A stretch of 64,000 bases of DNA. Source: Glaciecola sp. KUL10 (lineage in GTDB: Bacteria; Pseudomonadota; Gammaproteobacteria; Enterobacterales; Alteromonadaceae). The notes under the pieces are model-generated. The model was not told where the DNA came from, did no database searches, and was given only the letters and a program-made list of their open reading frames with translations. The stretch covers positions 310,001-374,000 of the forward strand of contig NZ_BGNG01000002.1 of the NCBI RefSeq assembly GCF_003203515.1. The letters run 5' to 3'. Of this stretch, positions 27,505 through 36,538 are shown in pieces; positions within the stretch are counted from its first letter, which is position 1, and every line of letters begins with the position of its first letter. A program made the position numbers and the translations under genes.

Positions 27505-28023
27505 TTATGCGTCAAGTTGAGGCTGAGGAGCGTCTGCGTTTGCTTGGGCTTCCTGTTGACGTTTTTGCATGTAGGCAGCAAAAATCGCGTCAAAGTTAAC
27601 AGGCGCTAGGTTAAGCTGTGGGAATGTTCCACGATTCACTAGGTTTGAGACTGTCTCGCGTGCGTAAGGGAAAAGCATATTAGGGCAAAAAGAACCTAAA
27701 GTATGTGCTTTATTCGCTTCTGGCATCTCGCCTAGTTGGAAAATACCTGCTTGTGCAACTTCACATAAAAACGCGGTTTCCTCACCGATTTTAGCCGTAG
27801 CAGTAACCGATAATACAACTTCATATGTGTTTGGCGACAGTTCAGTCGTGCGTGTGTCGATGTCTAACTTAACTTCTGGCTTCCATTCTTTTTGGAAAAT
27901 AGCTGGCGAGTTAGGAGTTTCAAACGAGATATCTTTAGTGTAGATGCGTTGAATGTTAAATTGTGCAGCCTGCGCCGGTTGTTGTGCGCCTTCTGCTGGT
28001 GTTGGAGCTTGTTCGTCAGCCAT
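27505..28023 (-). CDS. secB: Protein-export chaperone SecB
   Basis: A tetrameric cytosolic chaperone that keeps preproteins unfolded and passes them to SecA. The 172 residues contain [19 protein letters not shown], the canonical SecB segment, [19 protein letters not shown], and [20 protein letters not shown] near residue 110. Relative to E. coli SecB (155 aa) it has a short Ala/Gln/Pro-rich N-terminal extension and a low-complexity tail. It sits in the conserved yibN-grxC-secB-gpsA order. Confidence 0.96.
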   Translation of the reverse strand: MADEQAPTPAEGAQQPAQAAQFNIQRIYTKDISFETPNSPAIFQKEWKPEVKLDIDTRTTELSPNTYEVVLSVTATAKIGEETAFLCEVAQAGIFQLGEMPEANKAHTLGSFCPNMLFPYARETVSNLVNRGTFPQLNLAPVNFDAIFAAYMQKRQQEAQANADAPQPQLDA

Positions 28024-28053
28024 TTTTAAATCCTTCGGTGTTTCTTTTGAGTG

Positions 28054-28311
28054 TTATGCTTGTAATAAAGCGTCTAGTTTACCTTGTGACTCTAATGCAA
28101 AGAGGTCATCACAACCGCCCACATGAGTGTCACCAATAAATATTTGTGGCACTGTGTGGCCACCGTTTGCACGCTCGATCATCACGTCGCGCAACTCCGG
28201 TTGTTTGTCAATTTCAAAGTCAGTAAACGTTACGCCTTTGTCGCTAAGAAGCGCCTTTGCTCGTTTGCAGTATGGGCAATAACCTTTTGTGTATAATTCT
28301 ACTTTTTGCAT
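28054..28311 (-). CDS. grxC: Glutaredoxin 3
   Basis: An 85-residue dithiol glutaredoxin that reduces disulfides using glutathione in the cytoplasm. The redox site is YCPYCKR with Cys12 and Cys15. The cis-proline loop GHTVPQIFIGD and the glutathione-binding GGCDDLFAL motif follow. Length and position between yibN and secB match E. coli GrxC. Confidence 0.96.
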   Translation of the reverse strand: MQKVELYTKGYCPYCKRAKALLSDKGVTFTDFEIDKQPELRDVMIERANGGHTVPQIFIGDTHVGGCDDLFALESQGKLDALLQA

Positions 28312-28423
28312 CGTTGACTCCTCGTCTTTGGGTTAGCAAGCGTTATCTGTTGATAACAGGTAGCTAACAGACCTGTTGCATTGGTAATTTCTTTCAGTCG
28401 CAAATCTTACTGCGTAACGCAAC

Positions 28424-28840
28424 TTATTTAGTTGTGGGTAGGTTAGCTTGCTGCCAAGCATTCATGCCACCTTGCAATACGGTCACCTTTTCGAAACCAG
28501 CTTTATGCATTTGAGCTGCTGTCTTCTTAGCGGATACACCCATCGCACATGCAACAATAATGGGCTTGGCTTTTTCTTTTTCAAGGCGTTTGAAGTCTGC
28601 TTTTGTTATTTCTTCAGCTTTTAATTGACGAGCCCCTGCGATATGCCCCAATTTAAAATCTTTTTGGGGGCGTATATCTAATAACACTGCATCCTGTTTG
28701 TTCATCAATAAAGTTGCTTCATGAGTATTAATTTGTTTTACGGGTGAAAGTGCATCACTGACAAACGAGTATATCAACCAAGCAAAGAGAGCTAACCAAA
28801 CCGCTGATAATAAAAAGTTTTCTTGAAAGAACTCGAGCAT
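28424..28840 (-). CDS. yibN: Membrane-anchored rhodanese-like protein (YibN type)
   Basis: A 138-residue protein with one N-terminal membrane helix (about 8-28) and a rhodanese domain. The active-site loop reads IIVACAMGVSAKKTA with the catalytic cysteine near residue 97, preceded by the family segment AVLLDIRPQKDFKLGHIAGA. The sulfur acceptor is unknown. It heads the yibN-grxC-secB-gpsA group and is divergent from gpmM. Confidence 0.9.
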   Translation of the reverse strand: MLEFFQENFLLSAVWLALFAWLIYSFVSDALSPVKQINTHEATLLMNKQDAVLLDIRPQKDFKLGHIAGARQLKAEEITKADFKRLEKEKAKPIIVACAMGVSAKKTAAQMHKAGFEKVTVLQGGMNAWQQANLPTTK

Positions 28841-29147
28841 GAAATGTCTGACCTATTTAATATAAAAACAACAAAGCAAAAATTAAGACGCAAAGTATAT
28901 AGAAAAACACGGCCAAAACCACTATTTACAAGCTTTTCGCATATAAAATAAGCAATTCGCTGTTTCATCATTTCGCATAAACTGATAACTTTCGTATTAC
29001 ATATTCGTACTTAACCTGAACATTGTTTAAGGAATGGTGCATGTAATTAATTTGTATGATTAATTAAATTTTCCACTCAGTGCCACCTCTTAGACAAGAT
29101 CCAGGTTACTTTATGTCATTCGACCACTATTTTTTTAAAGGCTATTC
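28841..29147. promoter_or_regulatory. Divergent intergenic region between yibN and gpmM
   Basis: This 307-base AT-rich stretch must hold the promoters for both the yibN-grxC-secB-gpsA group and gpmM. I see no gene or RNA in it. The only clear structure is an inverted repeat, AATTAAT (29045-29051) with ATTAATT (29059-29065), 7 bases apart, which could be an operator. The gpmM ribosome binding site AAAGG is at its right end. Confidence 0.4.
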
Positions 29148-30680
29148 ATGCAAGCGCAAAAAAAGACTCTCGCACTTATTATTTTAGACGGTTGGGGTTA
29201 TCGAGAAGAAACCACCAATAATGCAATCGCTCAAGCAAACACACCTGTGCTTGACCGCCTTTTTGTTGAAAAACCAAGCACCTTGATTTCGGGTTCAGGA
29301 ATGGACGTAGGCCTTCCTGATGGTCAAATGGGCAATTCTGAAGTTGGCCATGTCAACTTAGGCGCTGGTCGCGTTGTTTATCAGGATTTTACGCGTATCA
29401 CTAAAGATATTGCTGACGGTGAGTTTCAGCAAAATGATGTAATTGTTTCCGCTATCAAGAAAGCAGTAGATAACAATAAAGCAGTACATATTATGGGGCT
29501 TTTATCTCCTGGAGGCGTACATTCGCATCAAGACCATATGTTCGCCACGATAAAACTAGCTGCCAAAATGGGCGCTAAATCAATTTATCTCCACGGCTTT
29601 TTAGACGGGCGTGACACCCCACCTCGAAGCGCACTTGATCCAATTAACCAAGCCGACGCGGTCTTTGCAGAAGTCGGAGTGGGCCAAACTGCAACATTGG
29701 TTGGGCGATACTTTGCAATGGATCGCGATAATCGTTGGGACCGCGTACAGCAGGCCTACGATCTCATTATTGACGGAAAAGCGGAGTTTACAGTCGAATC
29801 CGCTGAAAGTGGGCTAGAGCAAGCCTATGCACGTGATGAAAATGATGAATTTGTAAAAGCGACCAAAGTGGATGGATACAACGGTGTTCAAGATGGGGAT
29901 GCTATGCTGTTCATGAATTTTAGAGCCGATAGAGCGCGTGAAATGTCACATGCAATGGTAGATAAAGTGTTTGATGGCTTTGAACGAAATCGTCAGCCAG
30001 CTACCGAATTTGTTATGTTGACTGAATTTGAATCTAATCTTGACGTACCATGCGCTTATCCGCCAGAACCGCTTGTGAACGTAATGGGTGATTGGCTAGC
30101 GAAGAACGATAAAACTCAGTTACGGATTTCAGAAACTGAAAAATTTGCGCACGTCACGTTTTTTTATAGTGGTGGTAAGGAAGACGAATACCCAGGTGAA
30201 AAAAGAATATTGATTCCTTCACCCGATGTTGCAACCTATGACCTACAACCTGAAATGAATTCGGAAAAGCTGACTGATGAATTAGTGGCTGCAATCAAGT
30301 CGGGAGAATACGATGCGATTATTTGTAACTATCCCAACGGCGATATGGTTGGGCATACTGGTAAGTTGGACGCTGCAATTAAAGCGTGTGAAGCTGTCGA
30401 CGCCTGTATTGGCCGAATCGTTGAGGCTCTAGAAGAAACTGGGGCAGAGTGTCTTATTACTGCAGACCATGGCAATGCGGAACAGATGGTTGATCCGAGT
30501 ACTGGTGTTGCTCATACAGCCCACACAAGTGAACCTGTGCCCTTTATTTATGTCGGTAGAAATGCAACAGCCAGAACCGGTGGTACATTAAGTGACGTTG
30601 CCCCCACAATGCTTCATCTTTTAGGCATGGAGCAGCCTAAAGAGATGACGGGTAAGACAATTATGCAGTTAACCAACTAG
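29148..30680 (+). CDS. gpmM: 2,3-bisphosphoglycerate-independent phosphoglycerate mutase
   Basis: Interconverts 3- and 2-phosphoglycerate in glycolysis using two manganese ions. The 510-residue chain has the metal site [11 protein letters not shown] at 11-20, the phosphoserine S64 in [10 protein letters not shown], the [11 protein letters not shown] loop, and the second metal site [11 protein letters not shown], all in the alkaline-phosphatase-fold order. The ATG follows an AAAGG site. It is followed by envC six bases after the stop, a neighbour pair also seen in E. coli. Confidence 0.97.
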   Translation: MQAQKKTLALIILDGWGYREETTNNAIAQANTPVLDRLFVEKPSTLISGSGMDVGLPDGQMGNSEVGHVNLGAGRVVYQDFTRITKDIADGEFQQNDVIVSAIKKAVDNNKAVHIMGLLSPGGVHSHQDHMFATIKLAAKMGAKSIYLHGFLDGRDTPPRSALDPINQADAVFAEVGVGQTATLVGRYFAMDRDNRWDRVQQAYDLIIDGKAEFTVESAESGLEQAYARDENDEFVKATKVDGYNGVQDGDAMLFMNFRADRAREMSHAMVDKVFDGFERNRQPATEFVMLTEFESNLDVPCAYPPEPLVNVMGDWLAKNDKTQLRISETEKFAHVTFFYSGGKEDEYPGEKRILIPSPDVATYDLQPEMNSEKLTDELVAAIKSGEYDAIICNYPNGDMVGHTGKLDAAIKACEAVDACIGRIVEALEETGAECLITADHGNAEQMVDPSTGVAHTAHTSEPVPFIYVGRNATARTGGTLSDVAPTMLHLLGMEQPKEMTGKTIMQLTN

Positions 30681-30686
30681 CATTCA

Positions 30687-31880
30687 ATGTTTAAGCTAAC
30701 TAGCACTATGCGCAAAACCCAAGTCTCGTTACGAGACTTGGGTTTTGTCGTTTTGCTGAGTTTGATTGCGACGGCCTCAATTACAAAGAAATCGCACGCC
30801 AATGATCTTGAGAGTATTCAAAACTTAATTAAGCAAACACAAGCAGCTCTTACACAAAATTTAGAGGCATCAGAGCGGTTGCAACAAGAGCTTAAATTAG
30901 CAGAACTAGAAATTGCTAAAACGGCTACACAGCTTAATCAGACTGATCGTTCTTTAACAAACACTCGATTAGAAATGCAAAAGCTTGAAGAAGAGCGAAC
31001 TAGGCTGCGCAAGGGTATTGAGGAGCAGCAAGCATTATTGGCCAATCAATTGAAGAGTGCATATATGGCCGGAGATTATGATTTTGCGAAAATGCTTTTC
31101 AATCAAGAGGATGCAGGACGATTTGAGCGAGTGCTTACTTACTATCAATACCTCAACAAAGCGAGAAAAAGTCAAATTGATGAATTTCGAGGTATTGTAC
31201 AAGCCTTAGAGAGTGTTGAGCTGGAATTGCGCGATAAAGAAGTTACGCTAGATCAGCTTTTGTCAGCGCAAAAATCCCAAGCAGATAAGTTGAGAGGTCA
31301 GCAACAAGCAAGGCATATCAAGTTGCAAACACTCGACACACAAATAAAAACTGATACCGCCAGAGTCAAAACGCTTCAACAAGAAGAGCGCTCATTGTTG
31401 GATGCGATAGAACAAGCAGAAATCGCTGCACAAGCGCGTGCTCGTGCACAAGAAGAGGTCAGTGAAAATGTTGAAATAGTCCTAAATGGACTTAAATCAT
31501 TGAAAGGAAAGTTAGACCGACCCACCGCGGGTAAAATGAGGGCTCTGTTTGGGAAACGACGTCAAGGTCAGGTGCGCTGGAAAGGGGTTATCTTCACCAG
31601 TGAACAAGGCGTTCCAGTTCAGGCTGTACATGATGGAAAAGTGCTATATGCTGATTGGCTCAAAGGGTTTGGCTTGGTTACGATTGTCGATCATGGAGAG
31701 GGTTACATGACAGTTTACGGTCGTAATCAGGCACTACTGAAAGAGCCAGGGCAAACCGTACTAGCAGGCGAAACCATTGGACTGGTTGGCAACAGCGGTG
31801 GACAGGCCTCAACAGGCCTGTATTTTGAGCTGAGACATAAGGGTAAAGCACTCAATCCTAGTCAGTGGTTACGACGCTAA
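30687..31880 (+). CDS. envC: Murein hydrolase activator EnvC
   Basis: A periplasmic activator of the cell-division amidases AmiA/AmiB. After a signal peptide (cleavage near KKSHAND), a long coiled coil covers about residues 35-265. A C-terminal LytM domain (about 290-397) follows, with VRWKGVIFTSEQGVPVQAVH and IVDHGEGYMTVYGRNQ. The final motif is LYFELRHKG rather than the HxH of active LytM enzymes, as expected for a non-catalytic activator. Start choice is uncertain: ATG 30687 (397 aa) or ATG 30708 (390 aa, MRKTQV); neither has a good ribosome binding site, so coupling to gpmM is likely. A perfect hairpin covers the signal-peptide codons. Confidence 0.9.
   Translation: MFKLTSTMRKTQVSLRDLGFVVLLSLIATASITKKSHANDLESIQNLIKQTQAALTQNLEASERLQQELKLAELEIAKTATQLNQTDRSLTNTRLEMQKLEEERTRLRKGIEEQQALLANQLKSAYMAGDYDFAKMLFNQEDAGRFERVLTYYQYLNKARKSQIDEFRGIVQALESVELELRDKEVTLDQLLSAQKSQADKLRGQQQARHIKLQTLDTQIKTDTARVKTLQQEERSLLDAIEQAEIAAQARARAQEEVSENVEIVLNGLKSLKGKLDRPTAGKMRALFGKRRQGQVRWKGVIFTSEQGVPVQAVHDGKVLYADWLKGFGLVTIVDHGEGYMTVYGRNQALLKEPGQTVLAGETIGLVGNSGGQASTGLYFELRHKGKALNPSQWLRR
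30713..30747 (+). terminator. Perfect 16-bp hairpin over the envC signal-peptide codons
   Basis: CAAAACCCAAGTCTCG (30713-30728) pairs without mismatch with 30732-30747 around a TTA loop, and the 3' arm ends in GGGTTTTGTCGTTTT. This is shaped like a Rho-independent terminator for gpmM (stop 30680), but it lies inside the envC reading frame, where it encodes KTQVSLRDLGF. It could partly terminate transcription, control envC translation, or protect the gpmM 3' end. Confidence 0.65.
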
Positions 31881-31900
31881 TCAGGCTTAATCTCTCAAGC

Positions 31901-32374
31901 TTACGCAAAACGTCTCAATTCAGTTTCAAGACTGTTTACTTCCATATTAAGTCTGTCTACTGCTTGAGCAGAGCTTTCAGCGTTAGTGGTTAAAGAATTA
32001 GAGGTCACTGACAAAGAGTTTGTTGATCGAGCTATTTCATCTGATGCCTGTGACTGCTCTGTTATCGCCAATGAAACCGACGCCATATCTGCGGACAGTT
32101 CTGCAATTTTTTCAACGACTGAACCTATAATTTCTTTTGCTGATTCCGATGATTCAGCAACATTCTTGGAGCTTTCCACACAACCATTTACACTATTTAC
32201 AGATGCTTTTGATTCAGCAATCAACGAAGATGTTATGTCACTGATTTGTTGCGTATTTTCTTTTGTGCGCATCGCGAGTTGTCGCACTTCATCGGCAACA
32301 ACAGCAAATCCACGCCCATGCTCACCTGCGCGAGCAGTACGCCTTGAAAAACTCGATGACCGTTTAAATGCCAT
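31901..32374 (-). CDS. Headless chemoreceptor: C-terminal part of a methyl-accepting protein
   Basis: A 157-residue protein that begins with 12 unrelated residues ([12 protein letters not shown]) and then joins a chemoreceptor signalling domain exactly at the hairpin tip ([20 protein letters not shown]). It continues down the C-terminal helix to LETELRRFA. The membrane sensor, HAMP and the whole descending helix are missing, so it cannot form a normal four-helix receptor alone. The frame is intact, and a FliA-type promoter lies about 55 bases upstream of its start, so it may still be expressed. Either a decaying remnant whose 5' part was deleted next to its promoter, or a small cytoplasmic partner of the chemotaxis array. 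Confidence 0.65.
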   Translation of the reverse strand: MAFKRSSSFSRRTARAGEHGRGFAVVADEVRQLAMRTKENTQQISDITSSLIAESKASVNSVNGCVESSKNVAESSESAKEIIGSVVEKIAELSADMASVSLAITEQSQASDEIARSTNSLSVTSNSLTTNAESSAQAVDRLNMEVNSLETELRRFA

Positions 32375-32427
32375 GGATACATAATACTTTTCCAGTTTCT
32401 AATTAACTAACTCGTTTCTTTTGTGGG

Positions 32428-32453
32428 TTATCGGCGAATAACGTAAAAATTGA
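32428..32453 (-). promoter_or_regulatory. FliA (sigma-28) promoter candidate for the truncated chemoreceptor
   Basis: On the minus strand TCAAT (32453-32449), 13 bases, then a perfect GCCGATAA (32435-32428). This fits the FliA motif TCAAG-N12/13-GCCGATA known from Pseudomonas. It is about 55 bases upstream of the ATG at 32374 and points toward it. Confidence 0.65.
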
Positions 32454-32630
32454 AGTAATGATTACGCTTTAAAAAGCATGCTTCAATTAAATAATTTGGC
32501 ACTGAGATAGAAAAATCTAGAAATGTAAGCGCATTGAGCGAATACACAGCAGGAATCTATGTAAAGTTTTTTAAATCAATCGCTTAACTTGGTGTAACTA
32601 GAGTTAGTTACAACAGTTTGAAGCCGAAAA

Positions 32631-34013
32631 CTAAGAATTTTTGTCTTGTTTTAACGGCTTAAAAGCACTCACACCACACAGTGCAATAATTGTAAAAATC
32701 CCAATTAATAAACCTTGCCATGGTTCATACAGGCTAAAGGCCATTGCAGTAATCACCATAGCCCCTCGTTCTGTGGCATCGTTTACAAGTGCTAATGCTA
32801 AGGTTGCACAAGCAAAAGCAGTTAATATCAAGGTCACTGCTAGGGCAACGGGTAACAGCGGTTCTAGCAAAGTGACTATCGGCAACAACATAAATAAAAA
32901 CGGGAAGCCAAACAAATAGAAGCTACCGATGCTATCGTAAATTGAATTGAGTTTGTCTTTGCCCTCTGCCCAACGCTTCAGTAATACAACTTGAATACCA
33001 GTCCATAAAACACCTTGTGTAGCAAAAAATGGAGCCGTGATGCCCATCAATGCATTTCTGATGCCGGTGGCCATATGTGCGCGGCTGCTATCAATTTCAA
33101 GCTTTTCATCACTGCGCTGAGCTTGAGCATGTTCGATCATTTCATTGCCAGTGACAACATCACCAAAGAATAAGATGTAGGTAATTAACGCAAGTGGAAA
33201 GGATGCGATGAAGGTTTCAATAGGAGGCCAGCCTATCGCAAACGGCGAAGCTTTCTCCCATAGTGATACTGTCGCTGCTCCGATATCCAAGATTTCCCAT
33301 CTGATGTTATATGTGAACTCTCCTGTAAAATATCCAACAGTGCCAGCAATAATAAATCCAGGTAATAGGCCAAACCCTAATATCTTTGCAAGAAGAGGTT
33401 TGTTCAATGCAATTGCTTGGAGCGGTTTAGAGAAAGCGAATACCAAACACACCACGACCCCAAGAGTGCCAGCAATTGGCGCTGACTGGAATACGTTAGC
33501 TGCATCACCATCTTTTGTTACGCGAAGAAATGCCGCGATAGCCGCACCTAAAATAATTCCGCCTTTAAATACATTTGGAACAATCTTTATCAACTTAGCT
33601 CCTAAACCTGTTGCACCTAAAATCACTAAGATAAACGCAAAATTAAGTGACAGGGCAGTCATGGCTTGAAATTGAGAAGTGTGGTCTCCTAAATAGGCGG
33701 GCGCTGTAATGAAGGCTACAACAAAAGGAATAGCAGGCGTTAGCCAACCAGGCGCGTACGGGTCTCCAAAAAACATCCAAGAAAAAGATATGAGTAAACT
33801 ATGAATCATGGCCATGACGACAGCTTCTTCGAAGCTTAGCCCTAGTAGGGCCATAAAGTAAGGCACTAAGGCTAAGCCTGTCGCTCCTGCAACTGCAAAG
33901 CCTTGGAGCATATCAGGCAGAGAAAATCGTAAATGAACAAATGGGATTCGCATTGTGAATGGGCCCCACTTTATTCCCGGTTGCACATTACCATCAACTC
34001 GCTGCTTAGACAT
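32631..34013 (-). CDS. Polytopic membrane transporter, probably NCS2/SLC26-like fold
   Basis: A 460-residue inner-membrane protein with about 12-14 hydrophobic segments. The N-terminus (LPDMLQGFAVAGATGLALVP) and the overall spacing recall the UraA/SLC26 fold of xanthine-uracil permeases and SulP anion transporters, but the NxGxxxxT signature of nucleobase carriers is not visible. No STAS domain follows. A hydrophilic loop TGNEMIEHAQAQRSDEKLEI near residue 290 is distinctive. The substrate cannot be assigned from sequence alone. It is transcribed alone, away from the membrane hydrolase gene, with a 153-base gap behind it. Confidence 0.55.
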   Translation of the reverse strand: MSKQRVDGNVQPGIKWGPFTMRIPFVHLRFSLPDMLQGFAVAGATGLALVPYFMALLGLSFEEAVVMAMIHSLLISFSWMFFGDPYAPGWLTPAIPFVVAFITAPAYLGDHTSQFQAMTALSLNFAFILVILGATGLGAKLIKIVPNVFKGGIILGAAIAAFLRVTKDGDAANVFQSAPIAGTLGVVVCLVFAFSKPLQAIALNKPLLAKILGFGLLPGFIIAGTVGYFTGEFTYNIRWEILDIGAATVSLWEKASPFAIGWPPIETFIASFPLALITYILFFGDVVTGNEMIEHAQAQRSDEKLEIDSSRAHMATGIRNALMGITAPFFATQGVLWTGIQVVLLKRWAEGKDKLNSIYDSIGSFYLFGFPFLFMLLPIVTLLEPLLPVALAVTLILTAFACATLALALVNDATERGAMVITAMAFSLYEPWQGLLIGIFTIIALCGVSAFKPLKQDKNS

Positions 34014-34166
34014 AATACTGTACTCTCTTTTGCTTGTTATAAGTCGAGATTCAAACGTTTGTTTTTGGACGCTATCAATAGAGTATAGATTTATACATAT
34101 TATTTACAAAAAATAATATAAATTTTAACAAAAGCTCCGTCGTATTTTAGGTAGCTAAATAACAAG

Positions 34167-35192
34167 TTATTTCGAAGATGTGCTTGGTGGTAGGTTGACC
34201 GTTGGATCGAATATCCGTTGCCAAAACAAAGGTAAATCTGCAAACTTAGGTCGCTGGGTCAGCTTTTCATAGGAGCCTTGGATAACCTTGTCTCCGGTTT
34301 GTTTGCCAACCACAAAATTAAAAACATAACTGCCTTCAATGCCCATGCGTAGGTCAGATAAGACTACTTTCTCGTCTTGAAGTTTTACGGCATAGAGCCC
34401 TTTAGTAAACCATTGCAATCTTTGCACGCCCCACTGGTTCTGCAGATCATTGAGTAATTCGATTGAACTAGCGTATTCGTTTATGCTGACATCACTCACT
34501 TGGTCGAAGACAGAGGTGTAAACCTCAAAATAACGATTCTCTTGAACAACTACGCTTCTCCACAGAAATGTATTTAACGGTGCGGGTGTACTCATGTATA
34601 TCGCTGGATCAATATGGTGTATGGCAAGCGCCTCTTTGTTTAATGAATCAATATGCCATTTGGCTACGAAACTCCACACTATATAAACACTGCTGACAGT
34701 TAGGGCTACATAGGTCGATTTTAATCGTGTGTGTGTACTCACTCTGGGTGCAAGGTATATAAATAAGGTTGCCAGTAGGGGAATCGTATAAATGGGATCG
34801 ATAATAAAAAGCGTCGAAAAACCAAATGGGTAGTCGCTAATTGGCCACAAAAACTGAGTACCGTAAACGGTGAAACTGTCCAGAAGCGCGTGTGTAGAAA
34901 GCGTTAGGAAAAAAAGCCAAAACCAACCTTTAAAATGAACTTTTGTAGTCGGATGAAACTTCGTGATTAACCACGCAATGATTGGGCTGACCAACAATTG
35001 CACAATAAATGAATGGCTAAAACTGCGATGATATGTGAAGTCTTCGACTGGACCACCAAATGGGATGAACACATCTAAGTCAGGTAGTGTTCCCAACACC
35101 GCGCCGTATATAGCTGCCTTACGACCCACTTTATGCCCTAAAACAGCATAACCAACTGCGCTACCCAAAGCGATTTGAGTGAGTGAATCCAT
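34167..35192 (-). CDS. Membrane-bound metal-dependent hydrolase, YdjM/DUF457 type
   Basis: A 341-residue protein of the LexA-binding inner-membrane hydrolase family (PF04307). It begins MDSLTQIALGSAVGYAVLG and shows the conserved metal-site candidates LGTLPDLDV, TYHRSFSHSF and THALLDSFTVYGTQ in the first 130 residues, embedded in four to five membrane helices. A soluble C-terminal domain of about 150 residues (200-341) follows. No substrate is known for the family. It lies 24 bases downstream of the Nramp-like gene on the same strand. Confidence 0.83.
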   Translation of the reverse strand: MDSLTQIALGSAVGYAVLGHKVGRKAAIYGAVLGTLPDLDVFIPFGGPVEDFTYHRSFSHSFIVQLLVSPIIAWLITKFHPTTKVHFKGWFWLFFLTLSTHALLDSFTVYGTQFLWPISDYPFGFSTLFIIDPIYTIPLLATLFIYLAPRVSTHTRLKSTYVALTVSSVYIVWSFVAKWHIDSLNKEALAIHHIDPAIYMSTPAPLNTFLWRSVVVQENRYFEVYTSVFDQVSDVSINEYASSIELLNDLQNQWGVQRLQWFTKGLYAVKLQDEKVVLSDLRMGIEGSYVFNFVVGKQTGDKVIQGSYEKLTQRPKFADLPLFWQRIFDPTVNLPPSTSSK

Positions 35193-35216
35193 TTAATGCT
35201 CTTTCTTGTTAATATG

Positions 35217-36416
35217 TTAAATTAATTTGCTGATACCAAGTCCAACAACCACTAGGATAATTACAGTTGAAAGTGCATTGCTGATCACAGTATTTTTGGC
35301 ATGCTGCATGAGTGAACTTTGATTCACCAAGTAAAGCAAGAGTATCAAGGAAATTGGCAGGAGTAGAGCATTTGAAGCCTGAGCAATAACGATAATTGTA
35401 AAGGGCTTATACCCAGATAAGGCGACTAGGACACCAATCGCAATAATTGTTGTGCAAATGATTTTAAAGGGCATTGCTTTAATATCAGGCTTAAAGCCAA
35501 ATACACCGCAAAGTGCATATGCAGTGGCGAGCGGCGCAGTCAGCGCGCTCGTAATACCTGCGGAGAATAGGCCTAAAGCAAAAAATGAATTGGCAAACTC
35601 CCCTAAAAGCGGCTGCAACTGATTTGCAATATTGCTAGGTGACAATGCGGTTTGGCTCAAAAAATATGCGTTGGCTGCGCAAGACATAATTGCAAACGTA
35701 ACCAATCCACCTATGCCTATTGAAGTGAACAATTGCTTTTGATGAGATTTTAAATCAGTGTTAGTAAAAGCTTCACTTTGTCTCATTTTTTCTTGAGCAT
35801 GTTGTGCACTCAAACCTGCATGGAGAAACAAGTTATAGGGCACAATCGTTGTGCCTAAAATAGCCAATAAGAGCGTATTATTAGAAAACAGCCCCTTGCC
35901 AACAAGCCCATCCATAAATAGCGAAAAATCGAACCCGGCAATTAGCATCACTACGATAAAGACAGTACTCATGACTGCAACCAATGAAACTAAAACACTC
36001 TCAATGAGTTTGTAACTATTACTCCAAACAAGTCCCAAGGCAATTATGCCTAAAATTGATACCCAAGTAGTTTGTTTGATTTCAGCTACATTAGCTAAGC
36101 CTAGCGCAGCCCCAGCGATGTTACCTCCTTCGTAGGCTGCGTTGCCGATACCGAGTGCAATGACAACAAGTGCACCCAAACAAAACTTTGAGGTCCTATT
36201 ATCAAATGTCTTCATCAAGTTTTCAGATAAACCTAAGCCCGTCACCAGACCTAATCTAGATGACATTTCCTGAACAATAAATGTAGCAAAAACAGAGAAT
36301 AAGAGCGCCCAAAATAAGCCATAGCCGAGCTGAGCACCAGCTAAAGAAGCAGTGGTCACCGTACCAGGTCCAATAAAGGCAGCAGCGATGATAAAGCCAG
36401 TTTTACTTGAATTCAT
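35217..36416 (-). CDS. Nramp-related transporter lacking the canonical metal-site residues
   Basis: A 399-residue transporter with about 11 membrane helices in Nramp order. In helix 1 the canonical DPGN metal-binding motif is replaced by IGPGTVTTAS, so both the aspartate and the asparagine are absent. In helix 6 the MPHN region reads TIVPYNLFLHAG, so the metal-coordinating methionine is also missing. The remaining features (AAYEGGNIAGAALGL, QEMSSRLGLVTGLGL) keep it in the family. Ion selectivity probably differs from Mn/Fe-type Nramps; which ion it moves is unknown. The ATG at 36416 leads a likely two-gene unit with the membrane hydrolase. Confidence 0.85.
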   Translation of the reverse strand: MNSSKTGFIIAAAFIGPGTVTTASLAGAQLGYGLFWALLFSVFATFIVQEMSSRLGLVTGLGLSENLMKTFDNRTSKFCLGALVVIALGIGNAAYEGGNIAGAALGLANVAEIKQTTWVSILGIIALGLVWSNSYKLIESVLVSLVAVMSTVFIVVMLIAGFDFSLFMDGLVGKGLFSNNTLLLAILGTTIVPYNLFLHAGLSAQHAQEKMRQSEAFTNTDLKSHQKQLFTSIGIGGLVTFAIMSCAANAYFLSQTALSPSNIANQLQPLLGEFANSFFALGLFSAGITSALTAPLATAYALCGVFGFKPDIKAMPFKIICTTIIAIGVLVALSGYKPFTIIVIAQASNALLLPISLILLLYLVNQSSLMQHAKNTVISNALSTVIILVVVGLGISKLI

Positions 36417-36538
36417 AAATGGTAACTTATTGATTATTATTGTAGTTTTGTTTTGACTGTGCCAAATGCATTAGCTATTGTTAGAGCATAGAAATTACAT
36501 CATTAAAGGCTAGGCATTAAACCTCACGCAAAACACCC

